Source: Pseudomonas sp. MPC6
GTDB lineage: Bacteria > Pseudomonadota > Gammaproteobacteria > Pseudomonadales > Pseudomonadaceae
DNA: 64,000 nucleotides
Reading direction: 5' to 3'
NCBI RefSeq assembly: GCF_006094435.1
Contig: NZ_CP034782.1
Span: forward strand, 124,001-188,000
Positions 1 to 8,236 of this stretch are shown here, piece by piece (position 1 is the stretch's first letter; every line of letters starts with the position of its first letter). The notes under the pieces were generated by a model. The model had not been told where the DNA came from and did no database searches. It saw only the letters and a program-made list of their open reading frames with translations. The translations under genes and the position numbers were made by a program.

Positions 1-390
1 ATAAGCACGCTCGCAATAAATGTTCTGGGGCATATTGTTCCAGTCTTTTTGGTGGTTGCCTAGCACCCCAAATGGCGATGATTTTTTGGCGCGAACAGTC
101 ATTGCTTTACTTTTAGGCTGCTTAGCAAACCATGTTGCCATTTCATGCTCTGCCAGTTTCATAACTTCTTCGCGCGGTATCACACCGGGCAAGTTGGTGG
201 GATAGGAGTCCTCAATGGTTGCATTGGGTGAGTATTTCAGCGCTGTTGGGGTCATGATGCTACCCCCGGCAGCGGCTGCCACTCTGGCTGGAACCGTGGC
301 CGCTATGGCGCCAATACTGGCTATTCCCGTCATATTTATGAACGACAGGGCGCCGGTTATTTTTATGAAATCTCGCCGATTTGTAGCCAT
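1..390 (-). CDS. Tat-exported protein, N-terminal part only
   Basis: The gene runs off the left edge; 130 codons are visible and open throughout. The start ATG lies 8 bases after a clear AGGAG. The N-terminus has a twin-arginine motif (NRRDFIK) followed by a hydrophobic, alanine-rich stretch to about residue 40, which is a typical Tat signal peptide. The mature part therefore probably folds in the cytoplasm, often around a cofactor, before export to the periplasm. I do not recognise the family from the visible part. It is transcribed on the same strand as the amidase upstream of it, about 190 bases apart. Confidence 0.7.
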   Translation of the reverse strand, partial: MATNRRDFIKITGALSFINMTGIASIGAIAATVPARVAAAAGGSIMTPTALKYSPNATIEDSYPTNLPGVIPREEVMKLAEHEMATWFAKQPKSKAMTVRAKKSSPFGVLGNHQKDWNNMPQNIYCERAY

Positions 391-581
391 ATGTGAACTC
401 CTAGAATTCCTACATGCAGGTTGTCGGTAGTAGGCTTGGTGTTATGTTGGCCCGATAGATGTTGAGTCGGCCAATGCGGGCAGTTGGGAGCGCAAACTTC
501 TTTGTTACCAACGTAAAAATAAGCATCAATAAGGGAGCGAACCTTACGGCTCGCCCAATGGCCGATGACTTTCTTCAGAAA

Positions 582-2081
582 TTACTTGACCACGTTCAGC
601 GGTGGACGCTGGTCAAACCACTCAGGCCGAGCCCGTTCGATTTGGCCGGCTAGTTGGAAAATTCGGTCTTCTCTGCACCAGGGAGCGTTGAGCAGCACCC
701 CAATGGGCAAGCCGTTGGGGGCTAATCCTGTGGGTATGCTCATGGACGGGATGCCGGTTTCGTTGCCTGGGATAAGGTAGCGCGAGTCCCTGATCATCCC
801 CCGCATCCATTTCATCGCGGCTTCGGGAGTATCGCAGAGGTCAAAAGGGGAGAAACCGGAGCCTGCACCGGCTTTGGCGGTCAGTCCTGTATCTACCGGG
901 GTCAGCAGCAGGTCATATCGATCGAAAAGACGGCCGAAACCGCGGGTGAAACCGCCGTTATTGGCGAAGTGCGCCAGGGTGTCTTCGGCGCTAAACTCGC
1001 TTCTGGCAGCCTTTACCAGCTGTCGGAAAACCGGCTCCAGGCTGTCGTCCGTCAATCGTTTGCCGAACTGTTCGGCGAATGCTGCCCAGTAACGGGCGCT
1101 CCCGATCCAGGTGCTTTCGACACCTTTCCACATTGCCTTCCAGTCGCAGATGTCATCACCGTTGACCTCCTCTACCTCATGGCCAAGCCCGATCAATAGC
1201 TCGGCTATTTTGCGGGTATTGGCGATGATTGTGGGGGCGAGATCTTCCTCCTGACCCCATCGGCCAGTGCTGAACGCGATGCGAAGTTTGCGAGGCTCCT
1301 GATTCACGTCCAACAGATAGCTGTGGCCCGGGTCTGGGATCGGCATAAAGCTGTCGCCGGGCCGATGCCGGCACAAGTAGTCGTAGACACCTGCCTGATC
1401 GCGCAGGGTGCGGGTGATCACTCCTTCGTAGACGAAATGTGTGCTGAGTTCATTACCGCATGAAGGCGGAAAGGGCAGTCGACCGCGGGTTGGTTTGAGT
1501 CCGATCAGGCCGCAAATCATCGCAGGGCTGCGGGTAGAGCCTCCGCCGTCGCTGGCCGAAGCAATGGGCACTATGCCAGCGGCTACTGCCGCCGAGGATC
1601 CCCCCGAGGAGCCTCCAGAGGTATAGTCCAGGTTCCAGGGGTTGAGGGTGATGCCATTGATCAGCGATTCAGTGGTAGCAGCGTAACCCAGTGGGGGCAC
1701 CGCGGTGCGTCCCAGCAGGTTGAAGCCGGCATTACGGAGGTTGAGGGTCAGAGGGTCATCGGTGTTGCGACGTATGCCCTGCATAAAGAGCGCGCCACAC
1801 TCCTGCAGACGGCCTTTCATACCCGAGCCGAGGTCCTTCATTAGGCTGGGGACCCCGTAGAATTGTCCCTCTGGATTGATACCGTCTCGGTGAGGAGCTT
1901 CAACTACATCTTCGAATACCTCGAGTACGGCGTTAATCTGGGGGTTAACCCGCTCGACTGCGCCGGCGCACTGCTTTGCCAGTTCTTCGGCAGTTACTTC
2001 ACGTTTGCGAACCAGTTCCGCCATGCCGGTGGCGTCGAGGCGGTCCCATTCGGACCAGTTTAAGGTCGGAGTGAAGGTCAT
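582..2081 (-). CDS. amidase-signature family hydrolase (NylA-like)
   Basis: This is an amidase-signature enzyme that hydrolyses a C-N amide bond with a Ser-cisSer-Lys triad. Numbering from the chosen start, the Lys is in the MKDLG motif (about residue 82), the cis-Ser in GGSSGGSS (about 159) and the nucleophilic Ser in DGGGSTR (about 182). The length, about 499 residues, is normal. The start at 2081 is preferred over the ATG 36 bases upstream because AAGGATAAG lies just before it. There is no signal peptide, so it is probably cytoplasmic. The stretch around HRPGDSF recalls 6-aminohexanoate cyclic-dimer hydrolase, but substrates cannot be read from this family. Two NylB-like hydrolases also lie in the window. 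Confidence 0.9.
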   Translation of the reverse strand: MTFTPTLNWSEWDRLDATGMAELVRKREVTAEELAKQCAGAVERVNPQINAVLEVFEDVVEAPHRDGINPEGQFYGVPSLMKDLGSGMKGRLQECGALFMQGIRRNTDDPLTLNLRNAGFNLLGRTAVPPLGYAATTESLINGITLNPWNLDYTSGGSSGGSSAAVAAGIVPIASASDGGGSTRSPAMICGLIGLKPTRGRLPFPPSCGNELSTHFVYEGVITRTLRDQAGVYDYLCRHRPGDSFMPIPDPGHSYLLDVNQEPRKLRIAFSTGRWGQEEDLAPTIIANTRKIAELLIGLGHEVEEVNGDDICDWKAMWKGVESTWIGSARYWAAFAEQFGKRLTDDSLEPVFRQLVKAARSEFSAEDTLAHFANNGGFTRGFGRLFDRYDLLLTPVDTGLTAKAGAGSGFSPFDLCDTPEAAMKWMRGMIRDSRYLIPGNETGIPSMSIPTGLAPNGLPIGVLLNAPWCREDRIFQLAGQIERARPEWFDQRPPLNVVK

Positions 2082-2463
2082 GTTCTTATCCTTATTGGTA
2101 TTGGTCACTGTTTTCAAACTTAGACCCGCAGTGGCGGGGCTGGTGATTGGCGACCTAACGACCCCGTGGCTACGCGCTACAGAGACGTATCAATGCTTAG
2201 ATCCTATGGTGCGGTGTCCATCAGTGCCAAACCGACCGGAAATGGTGCTCGCAGCTGAAGTGTGTGACTGTTTGCTCGGTGATGAGAGCCTTTCTGATAG
2301 GGGGGGGGGCAAGTCTGTGCAGTCTGTGTTCAGCATGACGGAGTGGTCATCGTTCTGAGGTATAGGTGCGCCACTGATCATTGATCTGGCCCTTATTGCT
2401 TCGTGTAGTGGAATCAAATGCTTGATCGGCAGATCTTGCTCAGGGAGCTGGAAATAATTTTTA
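2082..2463. other. non-coding spacer with a G10 tract
   Basis: No convincing gene on either strand. It holds the amidase promoter region and a run of ten G at 2300-2309. It ends where the IS1595-like element begins. Confidence 0.5.
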
Positions 2464-3482
2464 AGGCTATGTCTGAGTTAGCTGTTGCATGGGACGGCCC
2501 ACCGCCTCCTGCAGACAAAATTCTGGCTTAATGCGCTTTGTGTACCGCTCAAGCATGCGACGCCAGCCCAGATAGTTAACGAGGTACTTAGTTGCTACGC
2601 CATGAAAGCGCACCATCCAGCCTTTCAGTCGACAGTGATAGGCATTGACGTTCTGGATATGAAAAGCTGCTTCCTGGACGCGTAACCCCGGCCTCGCATA
2701 CGCCACCTTGTGGGTGATCCCGTTGCGGCGTGCAAATGCCGCATAGATTGCGGCGCCATCAGTACAGAGCACCGACGCTTTTCCACCAAAGGCCTTAGCG
2801 CGGCACTTACGTGGGCCGCGTCGAGCTTCTCCAGCTGAAAATCAGCGGTGTGTCCCGCATGGTCGCGAACCACCAAAACAGCTATCTGATTCGGTCCAGT
2901 TCCGCGTGTCTTAACCACGTCCCCGCGTTTACGGAGTGGGCGCGGCATCTCACGCTGGCCTTTGAATGACTCGAGAAAGAACGTTTCATCCGCCTCGACA
3001 ATGCCGCTTTCACGCGCATCTAGATGCACTGCTGCATCATGCAAAAACCGATGTCGCCAGCGAAATTAGGTGCTCTTGCTGACGTTGCAGTGTCTGGCTG
3101 CCGCTCTCACGGTCAATCCAGGAATGAGGGCTTGGGCATAATCCAGCCAGCAATCCTTATGGTGTAAGCGCGCCAAGGGTGTTCCGGTCAATGCGTTGTA
3201 CGTGCGCCGACAGACTCGGCAGCGATAGCGCTGCTGGCCGCCACCGCGGCCCCACGAGGCCAACTGTACGGCGTCAGCGGCACAGTGCGGGCAGGCGATC
3301 CGGAATGACCTCTTCAAGGCCATCTCACCGCACGTTGATCTGGAGAAAACTCTGAACGATAGATTTCTGTTTGATCGTGAGGCGATCAAGCCGAGCTAGC
3401 AGGTGCTGAAAGGATTGGGCATCCATAACGGCACTCCTTGACGCCTCCCGGAGCTCAATATGTAGCTATGCTGGCACATAGG
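2464..3482 (-). mobile_element. IS1595-family-like insertion sequence, decayed
   Basis: The element is about 1.0 kb around a broken ISXO2-like transposase. The left end (GGCTATGTCTGAGTTAGCT on +) and right end (ACCTATGTGCCAGCATAGCT on -) resemble each other imperfectly, as expected for degenerate terminal repeats. The right boundary coincides with the point where an IS66-like reading frame is cut off, so it appears to have inserted into that older element. Exact ends are uncertain. Confidence 0.6.
2467..3426 (-). pseudogene. IS1595-like (ISXO2-type) transposase, frameshifted
   Basis: Reading starts at an ATG at 3426 (MDAQSFQHLL) with AGGAG in front. It then breaks three times. A frameshift lies near 3330, before the zinc-ribbon part (CPHC...CRVC). 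An in-frame TAA lies at 3066-3068, just before the DDE domain. Another frameshift lies near 2772, before the CTDGA motif. The middle fragment carries ESGIVEADETFF with an expected catalytic acid. All parts of the transposase are recognisable, but no intact protein can be made without recoding. Confidence 0.8.
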
Positions 3483-3617
3483 TATCCACTTGTGCAGCGG
3501 GTTGGCGTTGAGAGCGTGATTGAGCCCTACGCAAGCAATCGTGGCGTCGGGTTCGCGGCACTCTTGGATGAACTGGGTCTTGAACGTTTTGAGGTAGAAG
3601 CGGCGTTTTAGCTGCAT
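3483..3617 (-). pseudogene. IS66-type OrfA (TnpA) fragment
   Basis: About 45 residues resemble the helix-turn-helix protein of IS66 elements, ending in the hallmark NANPLHKWI. The frame then runs straight into the end of the IS1595-like element, which explains the truncation. The rest of the IS66 element is not seen on the other side, so a deletion accompanied or followed the insertion. Confidence 0.6.
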
Positions 3618-3629
3618 GAAGGATCCGTC

Positions 3630-3660
3630 ATGGTGTCCACTTAATTTAGGTGGACACCAT
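3630..3660. repeat. near-perfect 31-base palindrome upstream of the IS66-type fragment
   Basis: Eleven-base arms (ATGGTGTCCAC / GTGGACACCAT) flank an AT-rich core of nine bases. It resembles two IS ends placed head to head, or an operator. It lies 13 bases upstream of the first Met of the IS66-type fragment. Confidence 0.5.
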
Positions 3661-3702
3661 CGCCTCAAGCGACGGCATCAGGAAGGTGTGTTGCCCGGAC
3701 GG

Positions 3703-3852
3703 TTACCGATATGCGATGTCTTGAGTGGATGCATTAAGACAGAAATGGTTGGAAAACTGCGCAACGCCTAGTTCGGCGATGCGGGTGAGCTCGAAAGATT
3801 TGACACCTGTGGCTACATTGATGGCGCGCATCATGGTGGGCTGGTTGCGCAT
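3703..3852 (-). pseudogene. ureohydrolase (agmatinase family) gene fragment
   Basis: About 49 residues match the region after the metal-site N-terminus of the intact ureohydrolase at 27028-28023. Both share RNQxTMMRAINVATGVK, then R-I-A-[ED]-L-G and QFSN/RFSN, in the same order. Only this internal piece remains, with no metal-binding motifs, so it is a dead relic. It is divergent enough from the intact gene to be an old duplicate or a remnant of another allele, not a recent copy. Confidence 0.7.
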
Positions 3853-4122
3853 GCAAAACGTAATTAGGACATAGCGCTTGATAAGCGCCCGCAGCGTACC
3901 CCGCAGCCCTTGCGACAGGGTGCATCTGCAGGTCCCGTAGGCTGCTGCGCTATGGCCGGCTGGAAAGGCTCGGTAAGCGGAGTGTCCAGTCCTTAAATGC
4001 TGTGCCCCCCCCCCTGTCAGGAAGGTTCTGGATTTTACGGGCAAGTCGTAAGGTCGATACAGATTCAAATGCCTTTATCGATCGACCGTCGATACCAAAC
4101 AAAAAGAAACGAGGCCTATCTA

Positions 4123-5679
4123 ATGCGAATGCATCTTCCCTTTAAGGGGTTGCCCCTGGCGGGAGCGATTTTATCGGGCACTATTGGTTTGGCGTCGAGC
4201 GGACTGGCAGGCGCTTTCGAGCTGAACTTCAGCGAAGGCTCTGAGCTGAGCGGCAGCACGGACTTCACCTTGTCTTACGCCACCTCGGTGCGTGCTACAG
4301 ATGCCGACCGCGGTAGCTGGGCCACGGCGCCCAACTTCCTGTCCGATGCACGGGTGCCAGACTCCGGTGATCTCATTTCCAGTGTTTACAAGGTTGGCGC
4401 CGAGTTGGGGCTGGCTTGGCGTAACTACGGGTTTGTCGGCAACTATGTCTATCAGTATGACACCGAGATCATGGATGACGACGCCATCGATTTTCTCGGC
4501 AATAAGACCCACTGGACTAACGCAGCGGAGGACTATGCCGGTAATGCCTTCGATGTGTTGGATACCTATGTATACGGCTCCTTCGAAGTAGGTGAGAACC
4601 CTCTGGAGGTGCGAGTCGGCAAACAGGTGATTAACTGGGGTGAGGGCTTGTACTTCATCGATGGTGTATCTACCCAGGTTCCGCTGAACTTCAACAAGTT
4701 AGTAACTCCAGGCGCTGAGCTGAAAGAGGCTTACATCGGTGTGGAGTCGATCTACGCTCAGCAGGCGGTCGGTGATAGTTCTTCTGTCTCGGCATACGTG
4801 CAGACCAAATGGCGTCGTACCGAATTCGCCCCCCGTGGCACTTTCTACGGCGATGATGCCTTCTTCCGCGGTGGTACCGAGGTGGATCCAGTGTTCGGCG
4901 TGCCGATGCGGGGCTCCGATCAGGAGGCGAGTGACAGCGGCCAGTGGGGCATCTCCGGGCGGACCACCATTGGCGATGCAGAGTTCGGCCTCTATTACAG
5001 CCGCTATCACGAGACGCTTCCCTTCGTGACCGCGAATACACCGGGGCTGTCGTTGACTGGACTGGCACAGTACTGGCCTGAAGATCTGGATATGTACGGC
5101 ATGAGCCTCTCGACCACCGTGGGGGAATGGTCTGTCAGTGGCGAAGTGGCTTACCGACCGGATCGACCGCTGTTTATGAGTCTTGCCTCGCCCAACGCTT
5201 TTACCGATGCGGACCTCACAAACGCCGAAAAGCACGACACGGTTAGCGCCTCGGTAAACGGCATTTGGCTAGGAGGAGCGCTGCCTCTGGGCATTGACTC
5301 TCAGGTGGTGTTAGCGCAGTTCGGCGCTGATTACATCGCCGGTGACCTGAGTGACCTGCAGGCCAATGCCAATATCACCAAGGAAACGCTGACGCCTGAC
5401 AGTTTGGCCTACGGTGCGGCGGTGGAATGGATCGGCACCTGGCAGGGCGCTTATCCGGGTACCGACATCTCGCTGGGTCTGTTCCTGCAGAAAGACATCA
5501 AGGGCAACTCCCATTTCTGGGGCAACTTTGCCGAAGACCGCCTACTGGGCTCGTTGAGCCTGACCGCCAATATTGGCAATGAGTGGGAAGCCAGTGCCGT
5601 TTACTCCTGGATAAACATGGATAACTCCCACTACGACACTCAGGATGTTTACAACCTGTCTGTTAACTACAAGTTCTGA
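4123..5679 (+). CDS. DUF1302 outer-membrane protein
   Basis: The protein has about 518 residues. It has a signal peptide (to about residue 33, ending near GLAGAFE) and a body of alternating hydrophobic beta-strands ending in an aromatic residue (NLSVNYKF), as in outer-membrane barrels. The content fits the DUF1302 family. The ATG at 4123 is chosen because AACGAGG lies in front and the signal peptide begins there; the longer upstream frame has no such features. Families with this domain sit beside DUF1329, YCF48 and MMPL genes, as here, and are thought to move lipid-like or hydrophobic substrates. The substrate is not shown by the sequence. Confidence 0.85.
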   Translation: MRMHLPFKGLPLAGAILSGTIGLASSGLAGAFELNFSEGSELSGSTDFTLSYATSVRATDADRGSWATAPNFLSDARVPDSGDLISSVYKVGAELGLAWRNYGFVGNYVYQYDTEIMDDDAIDFLGNKTHWTNAAEDYAGNAFDVLDTYVYGSFEVGENPLEVRVGKQVINWGEGLYFIDGVSTQVPLNFNKLVTPGAELKEAYIGVESIYAQQAVGDSSSVSAYVQTKWRRTEFAPRGTFYGDDAFFRGGTEVDPVFGVPMRGSDQEASDSGQWGISGRTTIGDAEFGLYYSRYHETLPFVTANTPGLSLTGLAQYWPEDLDMYGMSLSTTVGEWSVSGEVAYRPDRPLFMSLASPNAFTDADLTNAEKHDTVSASVNGIWLGGALPLGIDSQVVLAQFGADYIAGDLSDLQANANITKETLTPDSLAYGAAVEWIGTWQGAYPGTDISLGLFLQKDIKGNSHFWGNFAEDRLLGSLSLTANIGNEWEASAVYSWINMDNSHYDTQDVYNLSVNYKF

Positions 5680-5689
5680 GTCGAGGAAC

Positions 5690-7054
5690 ATGACCATGAT
5701 TAAGCGAACTCTTCTGTGCGCGGCCGTGACCCTGATCTCCATGGGTAGCGTTTCGGCGTTGGCCGCGATCTCCGCCTCCGAGGCCGCGCGTCTCGGTGCC
5801 GAGCTGACCCCGGTAGGCGCCGAAAAGGCCGGCAACGTCGACGGCTCCATTCCCGAGTGGACCGGTGGGTTGACCGAGGCTCCGGCCGGCTGGTCGCGCG
5901 GCCAGGATCGCCCCGATTTCTTCGCTGGGGAAAAGCCGCTGTTGGTGATTACTGCAGCCAATATGGCCGAACATGCCGATAAGCTGACCGAAGGCATGCG
6001 TGCGCTACTCAAGCAGTACCCCGAATTCAAGATGCCGGTCTACCCAAGTCACCGCACCGCGGCCTGGCCCCAGCATGTCTACGACAACATCAAACAATAT
6101 GCCGCCAGCGCCCAATTGATCGAAGGTGGCAACGGTATCAGCGGTGTCTGGGGCGCGATTCCCTTCCCGATTCCGAAGAACGGAAACGAGGTGATCTGGA
6201 ACCACAATACGCGTTTTCTCGGAACATTTAGGGACATACCCCGTGCCATCGAGAACACTATCTATAACGACGGTCAGCGGCTGGAGTGGGTCTTCGACAG
6301 TAAGGTGTATTTCTCCTACTACGACCCGAATGTCTCCGCGGAGGACAAACAGGGTGGGGTGATATTCAAGTACGCCTCCACCACGCTCTCCCCTTCCAGG
6401 GATGCGGGTGAGGGCGTTCTGGCGCTGGAGAATATCGATGCCAAGAACATTCCCCGCAAGGCCTGGACCTACGACCCTGGCGAGCGCCGCGTGCGCCGTG
6501 CGCCCAACTTGGCCTTCGACACCCCGGACCGGCCAGTCAACGTCATTGACGACTACGACATGTTCGCCGGCTCCCCCGAGCGTTACGACCTGAAGCTGGT
6601 GGGCAAGCGAGAAATGTATGTGCCCTATAACAACAACGAACTCAACAAGACCACTCACTCAGTCAAGGACGTATATGGACATCCGGTGATCAACGCCGAG
6701 CTGACCCGCTACGAACTGCACCGCGTCTGGGTGGTGGAAGCGACAGTCAAGCCCGAAGCTCGCCATGTCTACGCCAAGCGGGTCTTCTACGTGGATGAGG
6801 ATAGCTGGACCATCCTGACCACCGACAAGTACGACGCCAACGGCAGCCTCTGGCGGGTGGGCGTCAATTATCCGGTGACCGCTCCCGAGGTGCCAGTGAC
6901 CGCCGGTGGCTTCTATGTCCACTACGACCTCAAAGTGGGGGCCTACTACACCGTCTTCGGCGTCCAGGGGCAGCAGGTGGCTCAGACTTTTGACGGCGAA
7001 CCGCCTAAGGCCTCGTTTTACACGCCGGCGGCGGTCCTGCGGCGGGGCAAGTAA
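5690..7054 (+). CDS. DUF1329 periplasmic protein
   Basis: The protein has about 454 residues with a signal peptide (MTMIKRT, then a hydrophobic stretch, cleavage near ALAAIS). After it comes the DUF1329 start (ASEAARLGAELTPVGAEKAG and the IPEWTGG motif). The family has a LolB-like lipoprotein-sorting fold and is probably a periplasmic carrier of a hydrophobic molecule. The start at 5690 lies behind GAGGAA, only 10 bases after the DUF1302 stop, so the two genes are co-transcribed. It ends 150 bases before the YCF48 gene. Confidence 0.88.
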   Translation: MTMIKRTLLCAAVTLISMGSVSALAAISASEAARLGAELTPVGAEKAGNVDGSIPEWTGGLTEAPAGWSRGQDRPDFFAGEKPLLVITAANMAEHADKLTEGMRALLKQYPEFKMPVYPSHRTAAWPQHVYDNIKQYAASAQLIEGGNGISGVWGAIPFPIPKNGNEVIWNHNTRFLGTFRDIPRAIENTIYNDGQRLEWVFDSKVYFSYYDPNVSAEDKQGGVIFKYASTTLSPSRDAGEGVLALENIDAKNIPRKAWTYDPGERRVRRAPNLAFDTPDRPVNVIDDYDMFAGSPERYDLKLVGKREMYVPYNNNELNKTTHSVKDVYGHPVINAELTRYELHRVWVVEATVKPEARHVYAKRVFYVDEDSWTILTTDKYDANGSLWRVGVNYPVTAPEVPVTAGGFYVHYDLKVGAYYTVFGVQGQQVAQTFDGEPPKASFYTPAAVLRRGK

Positions 7055-7078
7055 GGCCTCTACGTCTGAAGTTTGACC

Positions 7079-7110
7079 GAGGATCTCCGATCTCCTCATC
7101 GGGGATCCTC
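7079..7110 (+). terminator. hairpin between DUF1329 and YCF48 genes
   Basis: Arms GAGGATCTCCGAT and ATCGGGGATCCTC can pair around a six-base loop with one T-G contact. No T-tract follows, so this may be an mRNA processing or stability element inside the operon and not a full terminator. Confidence 0.4.
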
Positions 7111-7207
7111 ATCAATGAACCACACCGATTTCAGTTTTCCTTGAGTTGCCTTTGATCGCCCTGAAGCAGAGGCAGGAGCTCGGAGTAGTAGTGTCCTGGA
7201 GTGCGTT

Positions 7208-8200
7208 ATGAGTAGATTGAAATTGATTCAAGCGCTGGTGGCGATGGCGCTGACCGCTGGTGCGAGCGCCTCCCTGCAGGCGGAGTATCGCGACGCAATC
7301 GACCTGCCATCGTTGAGGATGGAGTCGGTACGCTATTCGCTGCTACTCGATATCGCCGATACCGGCGAGCAGCTGGTAGCCATCGGTGAACGCGGCCATG
7401 TCCTGCTCTCCCAGGATGACGGTCGTAACTGGACCCAGTCCCAAGTGCCCACCCGACTGCAACTCAACGCGGTGAGTTTCGTTGACAAAAATACTGGCTG
7501 GGTGGTGGGTGAGGACGAGCTGATCCTAAAAACCACCGATGGCGGCAACACCTGGCAACAACAGCATGAGGGGCGTAACGCCGAGCGGAAAGGCCCACTG
7601 CTGGACATCTTCTTCAAGAATGCAAAGGAAGGTTTTGCCATCGGCGTCTTCAACAAGATGTTCCACACAGCAGACGGCGGCGCTACTTGGGACAGCTGGC
7701 AGGCGCACATCGAGAACCCCGATGAGTGGCACCTGATTGCCATGGCGAGTACCGGTGCAAACAGCGAAACCCTCTATATAACTTCCGAGATGGGGCTGCT
7801 GTTTCGCTCCACCGATGGCGGCGAGAGCTTCGAGCCCCTGCAGACCGATCACGACGGCTCTTTCCACGGCATCATCGCCCGTCGCGGCAGCAATGGCCTC
7901 GATCAGCTGGTGCTGGTGGGCGTTGGCGGCATTCTCTATACCACCCTTGATGGTGGTGACACCTGGAACTCAATCGAAACCCACACCGAGGCGGGCCTGG
8001 CCTCGGCAACTTGGCTCAGCGATGGCGGAGTCCTAGTGGTAGGGGCCGACGGTGTAGTGATCCAACTCGATGCCAACCTGCAAAAAGCCAAGACGCTGCA
8101 TACCGATAGCGGTCTGGCGCTGAGCAGCGTGGTCCAGCTAGATCGTCATGAAGCGCTGATGGTGGGGTTCGGTGGTGTGCATCGCCTCGAGCTCGATTAA
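7208..8200 (+). CDS. YCF48 / BNR-repeat periplasmic protein
   Basis: The protein has 330 residues with a signal peptide (to about ASASLQA). It has repeated BNR-like blades with the pattern S/T-x-D-G-G-x-T-W or close variants (KTTDGGNTW, HTADGGATW, RSTDGGESF, TTLDGGDTW). This predicts a beta-propeller like the photosystem II assembly factor YCF48. In non-photosynthetic bacteria these proteins commonly precede an MMPL/RND gene and are probably accessory to it. It lies 36 bases ahead of the MMPL gene. Its molecular role is not established. Confidence 0.88.
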   Translation: MSRLKLIQALVAMALTAGASASLQAEYRDAIDLPSLRMESVRYSLLLDIADTGEQLVAIGERGHVLLSQDDGRNWTQSQVPTRLQLNAVSFVDKNTGWVVGEDELILKTTDGGNTWQQQHEGRNAERKGPLLDIFFKNAKEGFAIGVFNKMFHTADGGATWDSWQAHIENPDEWHLIAMASTGANSETLYITSEMGLLFRSTDGGESFEPLQTDHDGSFHGIIARRGSNGLDQLVLVGVGGILYTTLDGGDTWNSIETHTEAGLASATWLSDGGVLVVGADGVVIQLDANLQKAKTLHTDSGLALSSVVQLDRHEALMVGFGGVHRLELD

Positions 8201-8236
8201 GCCAACCGACGCCCTCCGATTGATAGGTGTGAAACC

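Larger units (their letters stand above)
2295..4019. repeat. inverted repeat pair with G10/C10 tracts flanking IS debris
   Basis: The 17-base sequence at 2295-2311 (TGATAG10CA) recurs inverted at 4003-4019 with one mismatch (TGACAG10CA). The pair encloses the IS1595-like element, the IS66-like relic and the ureohydrolase relic. Only the two arms are the repeat. The match is dominated by the homopolymer, so a shared origin is uncertain. Confidence 0.4.

Noticed and set aside
2190..2417. A 75-residue minus-strand frame upstream of the amidase
   Set aside because: It crosses the homopolymer tract and has no start signal or family match.
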